10,407 bases of DNA from Deltaproteobacteria bacterium (GCA_023381945.1 JAMCQY010000232.1:1-10407), one strand, 5' to 3'. Shown: positions 1 through 6,179, counted from the stretch's first letter. The notes: generated by a model from the sequence alone, not told the origin. Numbers and translations: made by a program.

Positions 1-25
1 AAAGATTGTGTTACAATGGGCCATA

Positions 26-103
26 GTCCGAAATCTCCTTTCTGTTTGATGGGTTATGCCTAACACATTCTAACAGATTCACAGGAGGTTTCGGGCTTTT
101 TTT
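26..103 (+). terminator. Long intrinsic-terminator-like hairpin ahead of the class II aldolase
   Basis: Bases 26-39 pair with 83-96 in a 14-bp stem containing two G-T wobbles, followed directly by seven T (97-103). The 43-base loop can fold further: 41-46 pairs with 72-77, and 53-56 with 61-64. This is the shape of a plus-strand intrinsic terminator, either ending a gene left of the window or attenuating the aldolase. Only 38 bases separate the T tract from the aldolase start, too little for a separate promoter. Bases 7-13 (TGTGTTA) could instead pair with 61-67 (TAACACA), which would compete with the terminator stem. The alternative fold is speculative. Confidence 0.6.
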
Positions 104-141
104 AATCAGTTAACCGGACAGAACTGAGACGGAATGACTCT

Positions 142-786
142 ATGACACTCGAAGCTCAGTTAAAGCAGGACATCGTATGCATCTGCCGGATGCTGCACCG
201 GAAAAATTACCTTGCCGCCACCGACGGCAATGTCAGCATACGCCTGGGAGACCGGCTGCTCACCACCCCCAGCGGGGTGCATAAGGGCCTCATGGAGGCA
301 GAACAGGTGATCACTGTGGATCTGAGGGGGAACGTGCTGGCGGGAACAGGGACGCCCACCTCCGAAATCCGCATGCATCTGTTGGCCTACGAGTTGCGCC
401 CGGAGGTGGGAGCCGTGGTCCACGCGCACCTGCCTTATGCCACCGCTTGTACCCTGGCGGGCATCGATCTGCTGGAACCCTACCTGCCGGAGGTGGTCAT
501 CACCCTCGGTGGAATTCCCACCGCAGCCTATGCCACTCCGGGGACCGAAGAGGTTCCGGAGTCCGTCCGGGAATTCATCCAGGAATACGACGCCATCCTC
601 TTGTCCAGGCACGGCGCCATGACCGTGGGTACTGACGTGCGGGACGCTTACAACAAGATGGAGAAGCTGGAACACACCGCTCGGGTCATTCTGGCGGCGC
701 GCCTCCAGGGAGCGCTAACCCCGTTGCCGGCGGCCGAGGCAGAGAGACTGCGGCGGATAGGGGAAAAGTATAAGGCCGGGAAGTGA
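142..786 (+). CDS. Class II aldolase/adducin family protein (fuculose-1-phosphate aldolase-like)
   Basis: A 214-residue protein of the zinc-dependent class II aldolase/adducin family, whose members cleave sugar 1-phosphates such as L-fuculose-1-phosphate to DHAP and an aldehyde, or act as epimerases or dehydratases. The glycine-asparagine of the phosphate-binding loop is at 29-30 (DGNVS). The general base Glu75 lies in TSEIRMH. Zinc ligands His94 and His96 sit in VVHAHLP, and His157 in LSRHGAM. Length and spacing match E. coli FucA (Glu73, His92, His94, His155), and Tyr210 near the C-terminus resembles FucA Tyr209. The ATG at 142 has only a weak purine stretch (GAGACGGA, 126-133) upstream. 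The gene stands alone on the plus strand between a hairpin and a non-coding region, so the substrate is open. A 5-deoxyribulose or methylthioribulose phosphate aldolase role in nucleoside salvage is an alternative. Confidence 0.9.
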   Translation: MTLEAQLKQDIVCICRMLHRKNYLAATDGNVSIRLGDRLLTTPSGVHKGLMEAEQVITVDLRGNVLAGTGTPTSEIRMHLLAYELRPEVGAVVHAHLPYATACTLAGIDLLEPYLPEVVITLGGIPTAAYATPGTEEVPESVREFIQEYDAILLSRHGAMTVGTDVRDAYNKMEKLEHTARVILAARLQGALTPLPAAEAERLRRIGEKYKAGK

Positions 787-1188
787 GGTTTGCCACCCGG
801 TACGGAAGCAACTTCTCCTTGGACTCATTATTTATAGTTTTTCCCTGATTTAGAACTTCTCTGCAAGGCCCTCACCCCAAGGCGGTCTCGAAGAGTCAGG
901 CCTCGAAGTTGGAAGAAGAGGCAATCCTATCTGGAAGTCGCTAAAATTACTTCCCAAATAGAAACCAGGGGCCGCCAAAGAAAACCGGGGCGCCTGGACA
1001 ACTTGACTTATCCAAACGGACCCCTATCTTTTGGGGTGAAGAAGGCAATTGCGGCAGCCGCCTGCCCTCCGGCGCCCTGCTAAAGCCAACTTCTTTAATC
1101 CTTCAGCTTTACGGCAGACTTGCGAAAAATAAGACTTTGACCGATGAGAATCAGGTCATGAATCATTGTTATCGTGTGGTTTATCTCT
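787..1188. other. Intergenic region with several hairpins, no gene seen
   Basis: No credible reading frame is present on either strand. Inverted repeats visible are 933-938 with 949-954, 965-969 with 993-997 (CCAGG/CCTGG, extendable with mismatches), 1020-1024 with 1033-1037 (ACCCC/GGGGT), and 1053-1057 with 1062-1066 (GGCAG/CTGCC). None has a following T tract, so none is an obvious terminator for the aldolase gene. The part after about 1003 may be the leader of the downstream ATPase gene. I could not match it to a riboswitch class by conserved motifs; the c-di-GMP, cobalamin, TPP and Moco signatures were looked for and not seen. Confidence 0.5.
1003..1030 (+). promoter_or_regulatory. Possible sigma-70 promoter for the ExeA-like gene
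   Basis: TTGACT at 1003-1008 matches the -35 consensus at five of six bases. TATCTT at 1025-1030 matches the -10 at four of six, and the spacer is 16 bases. It would give a leader of about 150 bases before the ATG at 1189. The -10 lies inside a small hairpin (1020-1037). A second TTGACC at 1137-1142 lacks a good -10. This is a weak pattern match only. Confidence 0.3.
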
Positions 1189-2847
1189 ATGTATGAATCC
1201 TATTTCGGTTTTTCCGAATCTCCTTTTGAGAACAATTTGGATCATCGCTTTTTATTTCTCAGCGAGGATCACCAGGAAGTATTAGCGGCGTTGTCTTATT
1301 TTGTGAAGACCAAAAAAGGGTTTGCCATTGTCTGCGGCGATGTGGGCACCGGCAAGACCATGTTGATCAATTCCTTCCTAGGCGCCTTGCCCGAATATGT
1401 GCAACCTATCATTGTGGCCAATCCCGGCGTCACCTCATTGGATCTGCTGCGCTACATTGCCAAGACTTTAAGCATTCGGGTCGAAGACAATGTCGGCATC
1501 CTGGAGTTGACCGATGCCGTCAAAGAGCTATTGAAACAGGCCAAGAGCCTGAACAAGCAATTTGTCTTGATCATTGATGAAGCGCACCTGTTGTCCGATC
1601 AAGCCCTGGAAGAAATCCGGCTGCTTTCCAATATCGAAACCGAAGATCAAAAACTGCTGCAAATCCTCCTGGTGGGCCAATATGAGCTCAGCTATAAATT
1701 GGACCGCCCGCAAATGCGCCATCTGCGGCAACGCATCAATATCAACCGCTTCCTGTCTCCCATGAATGCTTACGAGACCAGGCAGTACGTCGACCATCGC
1801 TTAAGGAGGGTGGGCTCGGCTTTTTCCGCCATCTTCGAGGACGATTGCGCCCGCGCCATTTATAAAATGACCGGGGGGGTGCCGCGCAACATTAATCAGC
1901 TGTGCGATAACGCCCTGTTGATCTGCCTGAGCGAAACGCAGCAGAAGGTCGACCGGAGGATCTTGCGCAAGGCCCAGGAGGCCCTGCTGACCGACCGGCT
2001 CTTCACCCCGCCCAAATTCGCCCCGCCAGCCGGTGCTCACCGCCTGCTTCCCAGGCTCGTGATCTGGGGCGCCGCCGGCGTCACCTTTTTGGCCCTGTTG
2101 ATCAACCCGAGCCAGATCTCCTTTCTGGCAAATTTGGGGCAGCATCTAGGGCAACAAGCTTCTCTCTTAACCGGTGGAGTTCCGGACTCGGGCCGGGAGT
2201 CCTCTTCCAAAGTCGTCACACCGAAAGGTGAGGCCTCCCAAAGTTCCGCCATTACCCCGGCCATTTCCCAGGAAACTCCCGGACTGGGAAATTTGCCTCC
2301 GTCTTCCCAATCGGGAGCCACCCCATCCGCGACTGCGACCCCTACAGTTTTGGCCTCTATTAGGGAAAAACCCGGACCAGGTTCCCTGGAGCAATCCGGG
2401 GAAGCAAATGCTCCTTCCGGTGCTTCTCTTAAACCCTCCTTCCTCCGCCGGGAGGTCAAGAAGGGGGAGACGCTAAGCATCATCGCTTCCCGGGCCTACC
2501 GGGGATCAGAAGATTTTGGGATCGAAGCCGTGATTTTGGATAACCCCGGGATTAAGGATCGGGATTTAATTTATCCCGGCCAGATCGTCTATCTGCCTCG
2601 AATAAATCCCAGCAGGCAGACCCTGCAGCTGCGGGATAACCTCTTTTATGCTTACTTCGGGCGATATGATTCGACCGACGGCCTCAAGAAGGTTTCTGCC
2701 CTCCTGGAACAAAAAGGAGTCAGATATACTATTATCGCCAACGATGGCCTGAGGGGGTCCGGTTCTCATCACATCCTTTTGGGCGGCTATGAACGAATGG
2801 CTGATTTGCAAAAAGCCCTTGATCTCGTCAAAGCCCTTAAAAATTGA
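1189..2847 (+). CDS. ExeA/GspA-like AAA+ ATPase with transmembrane, LysM and SPOR-like domains
   Basis: A 552-residue protein of the ExeA/GspA type, a family of inner-membrane ATPases that help secretins or envelope assemblies pass or bind peptidoglycan. The N-terminus (MYESYFGFSESPF) is typical of the family and favours the ATG at 1189; a GTG at 1174 would add five residues, and neither has a clear ribosome binding site. From Met1189 the order is: Walker A GDVGTGKT (50-57), Walker B VLIIDEAH (126-133), RHLRQR (177-182) and a sensor-2-like GGVPRN (229-234). Next come one hydrophobic segment (about 286-306), a Ser/Pro/Thr-rich linker (about 307-420), a LysM-like domain (about 422-472) and a C-terminal SPOR-like domain (about 483-550). 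Two putative peptidoglycan-binding modules outside and an ATPase inside suggest a link between cytoplasmic ATP use and the cell wall. Exosortase or PEP-CTERM-associated ATPases are close relatives, but no exosortase or secretin gene is in view. Confidence 0.88.
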   Translation: MYESYFGFSESPFENNLDHRFLFLSEDHQEVLAALSYFVKTKKGFAIVCGDVGTGKTMLINSFLGALPEYVQPIIVANPGVTSLDLLRYIAKTLSIRVEDNVGILELTDAVKELLKQAKSLNKQFVLIIDEAHLLSDQALEEIRLLSNIETEDQKLLQILLVGQYELSYKLDRPQMRHLRQRININRFLSPMNAYETRQYVDHRLRRVGSAFSAIFEDDCARAIYKMTGGVPRNINQLCDNALLICLSETQQKVDRRILRKAQEALLTDRLFTPPKFAPPAGAHRLLPRLVIWGAAGVTFLALLINPSQISFLANLGQHLGQQASLLTGGVPDSGRESSSKVVTPKGEASQSSAITPAISQETPGLGNLPPSSQSGATPSATATPTVLASIREKPGPGSLEQSGEANAPSGASLKPSFLRREVKKGETLSIIASRAYRGSEDFGIEAVILDNPGIKDRDLIYPGQIVYLPRINPSRQTLQLRDNLFYAYFGRYDSTDGLKKVSALLEQKGVRYTIIANDGLRGSGSHHILLGGYERMADLQKALDLVKALKN

Positions 2848-2853
2848 TTTCAC

Positions 2854-2881
2854 CTGGGAATCTCGCTGAGATTCCAGTTTT
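2854..2881 (+). terminator. Intrinsic terminator of the ExeA-like gene
   Basis: A perfect 8-bp inverted repeat GGAATCTC (2857-2864) and GAGATTCC (2868-2875) has a three-base loop. Two more pairs form across a bulge (2854-2855 with 2876-2877), and TTTT follows (2878-2881). It lies just downstream of the TGA stop at 2845-2847, which fits transcription end for the ATPase gene. Confidence 0.75.
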
Positions 2882-2929
2882 CCTTAATTAAGCCAAAAAT
2901 AAGCTATCATTTCGTACAAGGCCTGTTTT

Positions 2930-3189
2930 ATGAGAAAGAAATCCAGACAAAATGCCATTTTTTCGACTATTGCCGGTTAAGGGCGGAACCTTCCCTGGAA
3001 AAACCGATCCCCGCCGGTTTTCCTCCGCTTACGGAGCCCTTGGAAATCCATTCACTACCTGAGCCGCACGCGCCTGTGCGCCAAAATAGACCTTCGCCCC
3101 CTCCGGAACCTGAAGTGCTGCTGACGGCACCCCCTCCGGTTCACGAGGCGGTACGGCCTCTAAAGCCGTTTATTTTGCTAAGGCTCTAA
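2930..3189 (+). pseudogene. Possible small proline-rich gene interrupted by a frameshift
   Basis: An ATG at 2930 follows AAGG (2918-2921) at eight bases spacing and encodes a basic start (MRKKSRQNAIF), but this frame stops after 16 codons. At the T6 run 2958-2963, one extra T would join it to a second frame that stays open to TAA at 3187-3189, giving about 86 residues rich in Pro and Glu (for example RPSPPPEPEVLL and TAPPPVHEAV). That second frame has no ATG of its own. The composition looks like a translated proline-rich linker, and CCCCCTCCGG occurs twice in frame. The end overlaps the convergent dehydrogenase gene by 12 bases. It could be a decayed gene, a sequencing error, or a chance open frame. 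A terminator-like hairpin at 3153-3176 inside its last codons argues against it. No homologue is recognised. Confidence 0.3.
3153..3176 (+). terminator. Weak plus-strand terminator-like hairpin
   Basis: ACGGC (3153-3157) pairs with GCCGT (3165-3169) around a seven-base loop, and the T-rich tract TTTATTTT overlaps and follows (3169-3176). An alternative stem, GAGGC (3145-3149) with GCCTC (3156-3160), competes with it. It reads as a terminator only on the plus strand and may back up the one at 2854-2881. No comparable signal is seen for the minus-strand dehydrogenase, which ends at 3178. Confidence 0.35.
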
Positions 3190-4155
3190 CACCACCTTTA
3201 AAGATTCTTCGGCCTCAGCCACCATCTTAAAACCCTGTTGAATTTGCGCCAGCGGCAGAGTCTGGGTGATGGTGTCTTTGACGTTGATTTTGCCTTCGGC
3301 AATGAGGACCAGGGCGGCTTCCAGATCTGCCGGCGCGGCGCCATAGGAAGAGGTTACCGTAAGTTCATTGCGCCAAAAGTCCGGGATGGGGATGGCAATA
3401 TCCCGGTTGGGGATGGCAAAGAAGAGGATAATCCCCTTCTTCTCAATGCACTTAAAGGCCTGCTCCGCCGCGGGGTAAGCTCCGGTGCAGACAATGACCC
3501 GGTCTGCCTTGAGATGCAGATCTTGATCGCCGCGCAGCACCTGATCGGCGCCGAACTCCTGGGCCTTGTTTAAGCGATATTCATTAATATCGGTGGCAAT
3601 GACCCGGGCGCCGGTCAACTTGGCTATCTGGATGTTCAAAATGCCGGAGATGCCGCAGCCCAGGATCAAAACCGTATGGCGCGCCCGGATATTAATCAGG
3701 CCCAGGCCTCGGACCGAGCAGGCCAGGGGCTCAATCATCGTCCCTTCCAGAAAAGTGACCTGATCCGGCAGGACATAAACCCCACAATCCACATTAATTT
3801 TGGGCACCCGGACATATTCGCTGTAGCCGCCCGGATCATAATTGCCGGCATGCAAGGTGTCGCAGGCCGTATGATTGTCTTCCCGGCAAAATTTGCAGTC
3901 ATTACAGGGCACGTGATGGCTGACAAAAACCCGCTCTCCCACGCGGTACCGGTCCGATTTGGACTCGACGATCTCCCCGGCGATTTCATGGCCCAAAATC
4001 CGGGGCGCCTTGGGCAGCCGGTACCATTCCATGACATCGGTGCCGCAGATGCCGCTGGCGCGGACTTTCACCAGGATCTCCCCCGGCCCGATCTTCGGGA
4101 TGGGCATGTCCTCCAAGCGAATATCGCTGTTGTTGTAGTATCTGGCAACCAGCAT
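3178..4155 (-). CDS. Zinc-dependent medium-chain dehydrogenase (sorbitol/threonine dehydrogenase-like)
   Basis: A 325-residue MDR-superfamily alcohol or polyol dehydrogenase, expected to oxidise a secondary alcohol with NAD(P). Catalytic zinc ligands are Cys37 (GICGTD), His56-Glu57 (LGHEIAGE) and probably Glu142 (MIEPLAC). The structural zinc lobe is complete with Cys84, Cys87, Cys90 and Cys98. The Rossmann motif GCGISG is at 166-171, with Asp189 at the end of the next strand (ATDIN), which in this family favours NAD over NADP. It is slightly shorter than the usual 340-350 residues. It follows the DhnA-type aldolase after 69 bases, and CAGTTTT heptamers fill the spacer, so no Shine-Dalgarno sequence precedes the ATG. 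The start is supported by the family-like N-terminus (MLVARYYNNSDIRLEDMPIP). The substrate is unknown; the aldolase neighbour suggests a sugar phosphate or hydroxyketone. Confidence 0.9.
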   Translation of the reverse strand: MLVARYYNNSDIRLEDMPIPKIGPGEILVKVRASGICGTDVMEWYRLPKAPRILGHEIAGEIVESKSDRYRVGERVFVSHHVPCNDCKFCREDNHTACDTLHAGNYDPGGYSEYVRVPKINVDCGVYVLPDQVTFLEGTMIEPLACSVRGLGLINIRARHTVLILGCGISGILNIQIAKLTGARVIATDINEYRLNKAQEFGADQVLRGDQDLHLKADRVIVCTGAYPAAEQAFKCIEKKGIILFFAIPNRDIAIPIPDFWRNELTVTSSYGAAPADLEAALVLIAEGKINVKDTITQTLPLAQIQQGFKMVAEAEESLKVVLEP

Positions 4156-4161
4156 GGAATA

Positions 4162-4203
4162 CAGTTTTCAGTTTTCAGTTTTCAGTTTTCAGTTTTCAGT
4201 TTC
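4162..4203. repeat. Tandem heptamer repeat CAGTTTT
   Basis: Five perfect copies of CAGTTTT (4162-4196) are followed by CAGTTTC (4197-4203). Degenerate sequence continues in the same seven-base register to about 4224, where the minus strand reads GGCCAGT. The array occupies nearly the whole spacer between the aldolase stop and the dehydrogenase start on the minus strand. The CAGT plus three-base unit is shared with the repeat at 9353-9380. Copy number could vary by slippage. Confidence 0.95.
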
Positions 4204-4224
4204 GATCTATTCACTGGCCACCGA

Positions 4225-5013
4225 CTACTTTTTCTCTTTGGCCTCTCTGAAGATCTCATGGGCCTGTTTGACGGAAGCCTTATCATGCACAATCGCCCTC
4301 AAGGCCTTGGCAATAGCCACCGGATGCGGGCTCTGCCAGACGTTCCGCCCAAGATTGATGCCCACGGCCCCTTTCTGAATGCCGTCATGGACAAATTCCA
4401 GCACTTCCAATTCGGTCTCGCACCTGGGCCCTCCGGCCATAATGACCGGCACCGGGCAGCCACAGGCCACCTTTTCAAATTCCTTGCACCAATAGGTCTT
4501 AACCACTCGGGCGCCCAACTCCGCGGCGATGCGGCAGCATAAGGCCAGGTAGCGGGCTTCCCGTTTTTCCAGTTCCCGTCCGACCGCGGTCACGGCCATT
4601 ACCGGGATGCCGTAATCCTCGCATTCATTAACCAGAGTGGAGAGATTCTTGAGGGACTCCTTTTCATAATCGCTACCGATAAAGACCGAGATACCCGCGG
4701 CTGCGGCATTCAAGCGAATGATTTCGGTAATCGAAGTGGTGAGTTCCTCGTTGGCCAGGTCTTTACCCACCACGCTGGTACAGCCGGAGACCCGCAGGAC
4801 AATGGGCTTGGAGGCCAAAGGATCAATGGCGGCCCGCAAGACGCCGCGAGTGCAAAAGATGGCATCCGCATAAGGCAGCAGTGGTTCGACGGTCTCTCCC
4901 GGTTTCTCCAGACATCTGGTGGGCCCCTGAAAATAACCATGATCGATGGGCATAAAGAAACATTTGCCGCCCGGCATCAGCAGGTTTAAGCGATTTTTCA
5001 TTCCCCAATCCAT
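4225..5013 (-). CDS. DhnA/LsrF-type class I aldolase
   Basis: A 262-residue TIM-barrel aldolase of the DeoC/LacD/LsrF group (DhnA-type class I fructose-bisphosphate aldolases, ADTH synthase, LsrF thiolase), which work through a lysine Schiff base. Visible are PIDHGYFQGP (22-31) with the conserved Asp24, the probable Schiff-base Lys172 in ARVVKTYW, a glycine-rich phosphate loop GGP (194-196), and GRNVWQS (222-228), nearly identical to the GRNIFQS segment I recall for LsrF. The length is normal. The start at 5013 is supported by AAGGAG (5022-5027) eight bases upstream; Met5 is an alternative. The dehydrogenase follows on the same strand, so this enzyme may make or consume its hydroxy-ketone partner. 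No lsr transport genes are present, so an autoinducer-2 role is not implied. Confidence 0.85.
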   Translation of the reverse strand: MDWGMKNRLNLLMPGGKCFFMPIDHGYFQGPTRCLEKPGETVEPLLPYADAIFCTRGVLRAAIDPLASKPIVLRVSGCTSVVGKDLANEELTTSITEIIRLNAAAAGISVFIGSDYEKESLKNLSTLVNECEDYGIPVMAVTAVGRELEKREARYLALCCRIAAELGARVVKTYWCKEFEKVACGCPVPVIMAGGPRCETELEVLEFVHDGIQKGAVGINLGRNVWQSPHPVAIAKALRAIVHDKASVKQAHEIFREAKEKK

Positions 5014-5060
5014 CTGTCTGGCTCCTTAGGGTAACGTATTATTAGGGGATACTTCTCTGC

Positions 5061-5390
5061 TCAAGCTCCCGGCTTTTGACGGCTCTTAGGCGGCAATTGG
5101 CGGAGCCGCTCAATTTCAGCCTGTTCCAACTCGAGAAATTCATCGGGAGGATAATCATGGCGAATATCCCGGGTGACCCGATGGATGGAAGTCATCAGCG
5201 GCGCGGCATACATATTTTCCCAGGTAATGTGAACCATATCCGTTTCAGGATCAAAATGCACGCCCCGCCAGGCCCCGAAGGACTGGTCAAACTCCAGTTC
5301 ATAAAGTTCTTCCCAGGCCAGCTGCAAAAGCTCGATCACTTCGGCCTCTTCCAGTCGCCGATCCCAATAATAAAGCGAAAAGTCTTTCAT
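5061..5390 (-). CDS. Hypothetical protein, 109 residues, acidic
   Basis: I do not recognise this family. The protein is acidic and rich in Glu, Leu, Asp and aromatic residues, with no signal peptide, membrane segment or cysteines. The first third looks helical (EEAEVIELLQLAWEELYELE). The middle looks like strands around VHFDPETDMVHITWEN, and the tail is a charged helix (FLELEQAEIERLRQL). This suggests a small soluble alpha-beta protein, perhaps a partner of another subunit. The ATG at 5388-5390 has no ribosome binding site and lies only 16-17 bases after an intrinsic terminator (5408-5438). Translation may therefore depend on read-through, or initiation may be unusual. It ends 47 bases before the aldolase gene on the same strand. 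Orientation, length and protein-like composition make it a likely real gene. Confidence 0.65.
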   Translation of the reverse strand: MKDFSLYYWDRRLEEAEVIELLQLAWEELYELEFDQSFGAWRGVHFDPETDMVHITWENMYAAPLMTSIHRVTRDIRHDYPPDEFLELEQAEIERLRQLPPKSRQKPGA

Positions 5391-5407
5391 GGAATTACCG
5401 TGAGGAT

Positions 5408-5438
5408 AAAAAGATAGGGGCGCCCCGGAGGGCGCCCC
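5408..5438 (-). terminator. Intrinsic terminator inside the minus-strand gene run
   Basis: A nine-bp, almost entirely GC stem joins 5417-5425 and 5430-5438 with a four-base loop. On the minus strand it is followed by TATC and TTTTT (5412-5408). It lies between the stop of the 62-residue cysteine protein and the start of the 109-residue protein, so it should end or attenuate transcription coming from the CoA-transferase genes. Confidence 0.75.
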
Positions 5439-5458
5439 GGATTTGACGTTAGTCTATC

Positions 5459-5647
5459 CTACTTTTTCTTTTCCTGGAAGTATTTGCAGTCCGTAGGAGC
5501 CGTAAAGGCGCCCGGCCGCGCTTCCTTGAAAATGCCCAGCAGGAAAGGATATTCGATGGCCCGGCAGTGACCTTCTAACACCTTGGAAATCTGCGGGTCG
5601 TAAGTGCGTTTGTAGTTCCTGCAACCTTCGCACAGAATCTCTGCCAT
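5459..5647 (-). CDS. Small four-cysteine protein, probably metal-binding
   Basis: A 62-residue protein with Cys6, Cys9 (CEGC), Cys28 (GHCRAIEYP) and Cys54 (TDCKYF). A CxxC pair plus two further cysteines suggests a single zinc or iron site, but the family is not recognised. It ends in a lysine-rich tail. The start at 5647 is well supported by AGGAGG (5658-5663) ten bases upstream. It follows the zinc-ribbon gene after 38 bases and precedes an intrinsic terminator, so it appears to close the transcription unit that starts with the two CoA-transferase genes. That position suggests a role tied to the CoA-transferase step, such as a small subunit, metallochaperone or redox partner. This is inference from context only. 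Confidence 0.75.
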   Translation of the reverse strand: MAEILCEGCRNYKRTYDPQISKVLEGHCRAIEYPFLLGIFKEARPGAFTAPTDCKYFQEKKK

Positions 5648-5685
5648 ATTAAAAGTTCCTCCTATCCTCAGAAGTTACGGAGCCC

Positions 5686-6099
5686 CTACCAGGATTTCCC
5701 GAATTTCTTCTGAGCGGTGATGCGTTTCCAGCAACTGCCGTCCAGGTCTTCCGGGGTAAGCTGGGTGCAGGCAACGAGTTTGCCGCGGGCCGAAACCGTC
5801 GTATTCTTGGGTTTCCCCAGGAAGGTGACATTGGCGAAGGGCGGCGGTGAGGTTTTGCCTTCCCCGGACAGGGGCTTCAGGTCGGTAGTCTCGGCATAAC
5901 CCGGCAGGATAAATTCCGCACCCCGGGCCGCTTCCGGCTCCACTACCCGCTGGCCGTTTTCCCACTCCGCATAATAGAGGCCGTCACAGCCGGCGCATTT
6001 GAAATTGCCTGAATAATCCCAGAAGCTGTAGGGATCCAGGAAGAGGCGCGCCTTGCATTTAGGGCAATCGTAAATCAACGACATTTTAAATTCGGTCAT
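5686..6099 (-). CDS. Zinc-ribbon protein, 137 residues, function unknown
   Basis: The N-terminal part (about residues 8-45) carries CPKC (12-15) and CAGC (35-38) with 19 residues between, a classic zinc-ribbon arrangement. The rest shows no motif I recognise; it contains a Pro/Ser-rich stretch and ends basic (KRITAQKKFGKSW). Two more cysteines occur at about 110 and 122. It is not the DUF35 type (rubredoxin-like ribbon plus OB fold) that partners some thiolases, as far as I can see. The start at 6099 has GGGAGG (6111-6116) 11 bases upstream; Met6 is an alternative. The gene follows the catalytic CoA-transferase gene after 80 bases and precedes the four-cysteine protein, so it is probably co-transcribed with both. 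Confidence 0.75.
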   Translation of the reverse strand: MTEFKMSLIYDCPKCKARLFLDPYSFWDYSGNFKCAGCDGLYYAEWENGQRVVEPEAARGAEFILPGYAETTDLKPLSGEGKTSPPPFANVTFLGKPKNTTVSARGKLVACTQLTPEDLDGSCWKRITAQKKFGKSW

Positions 6100-6143
6100 A
6101 TCGATTCATTCCTCCCTTTATGGATAAGGGTTAGCTTCGGGAA

Positions 6144-6164
6144 GGCCGGTAAGGGAACCCGGCC
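6144..6164. other. GC-rich hairpin in the spacer between CoA-transferase and zinc-ribbon genes
   Basis: GGCCGG (6144-6149) pairs with CCGGCC (6159-6164) around a nine-base loop, on either strand. No T tract follows on the minus strand, so it is unlikely to terminate. It may be an mRNA stability or processing element in the 80-base spacer. Confidence 0.4.
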
Positions 6165-6179
6165 CCACCGCGCTCTCAC

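Noticed and set aside
787..1173. Known riboswitch (c-di-GMP, cobalamin, TPP, Moco)
   Set aside because: None of the conserved core motifs is present; only generic hairpins are seen.
2848..2952. In-frame continuation of the ExeA-like gene beyond its TGA, as a read-through extension
   Set aside because: The frame happens to stay open to 3189. However, a strong terminator follows the stop at once, the sequence just after it does not look coding, and the protein already ends at a natural SPOR-like domain boundary.
3676..4542. 288-codon plus-strand frame spanning the heptamer array
   Set aside because: It crosses two real minus-strand genes. Its repetitive FSFQFSV stretch is only the CAGTTTT repeat read in frame.
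4225..5013. Autoinducer-2 (lsr) system, from the LsrF-like aldolase
   Set aside because: No lsr transporter, kinase or regulator genes are nearby, and the fold group has many other activities.
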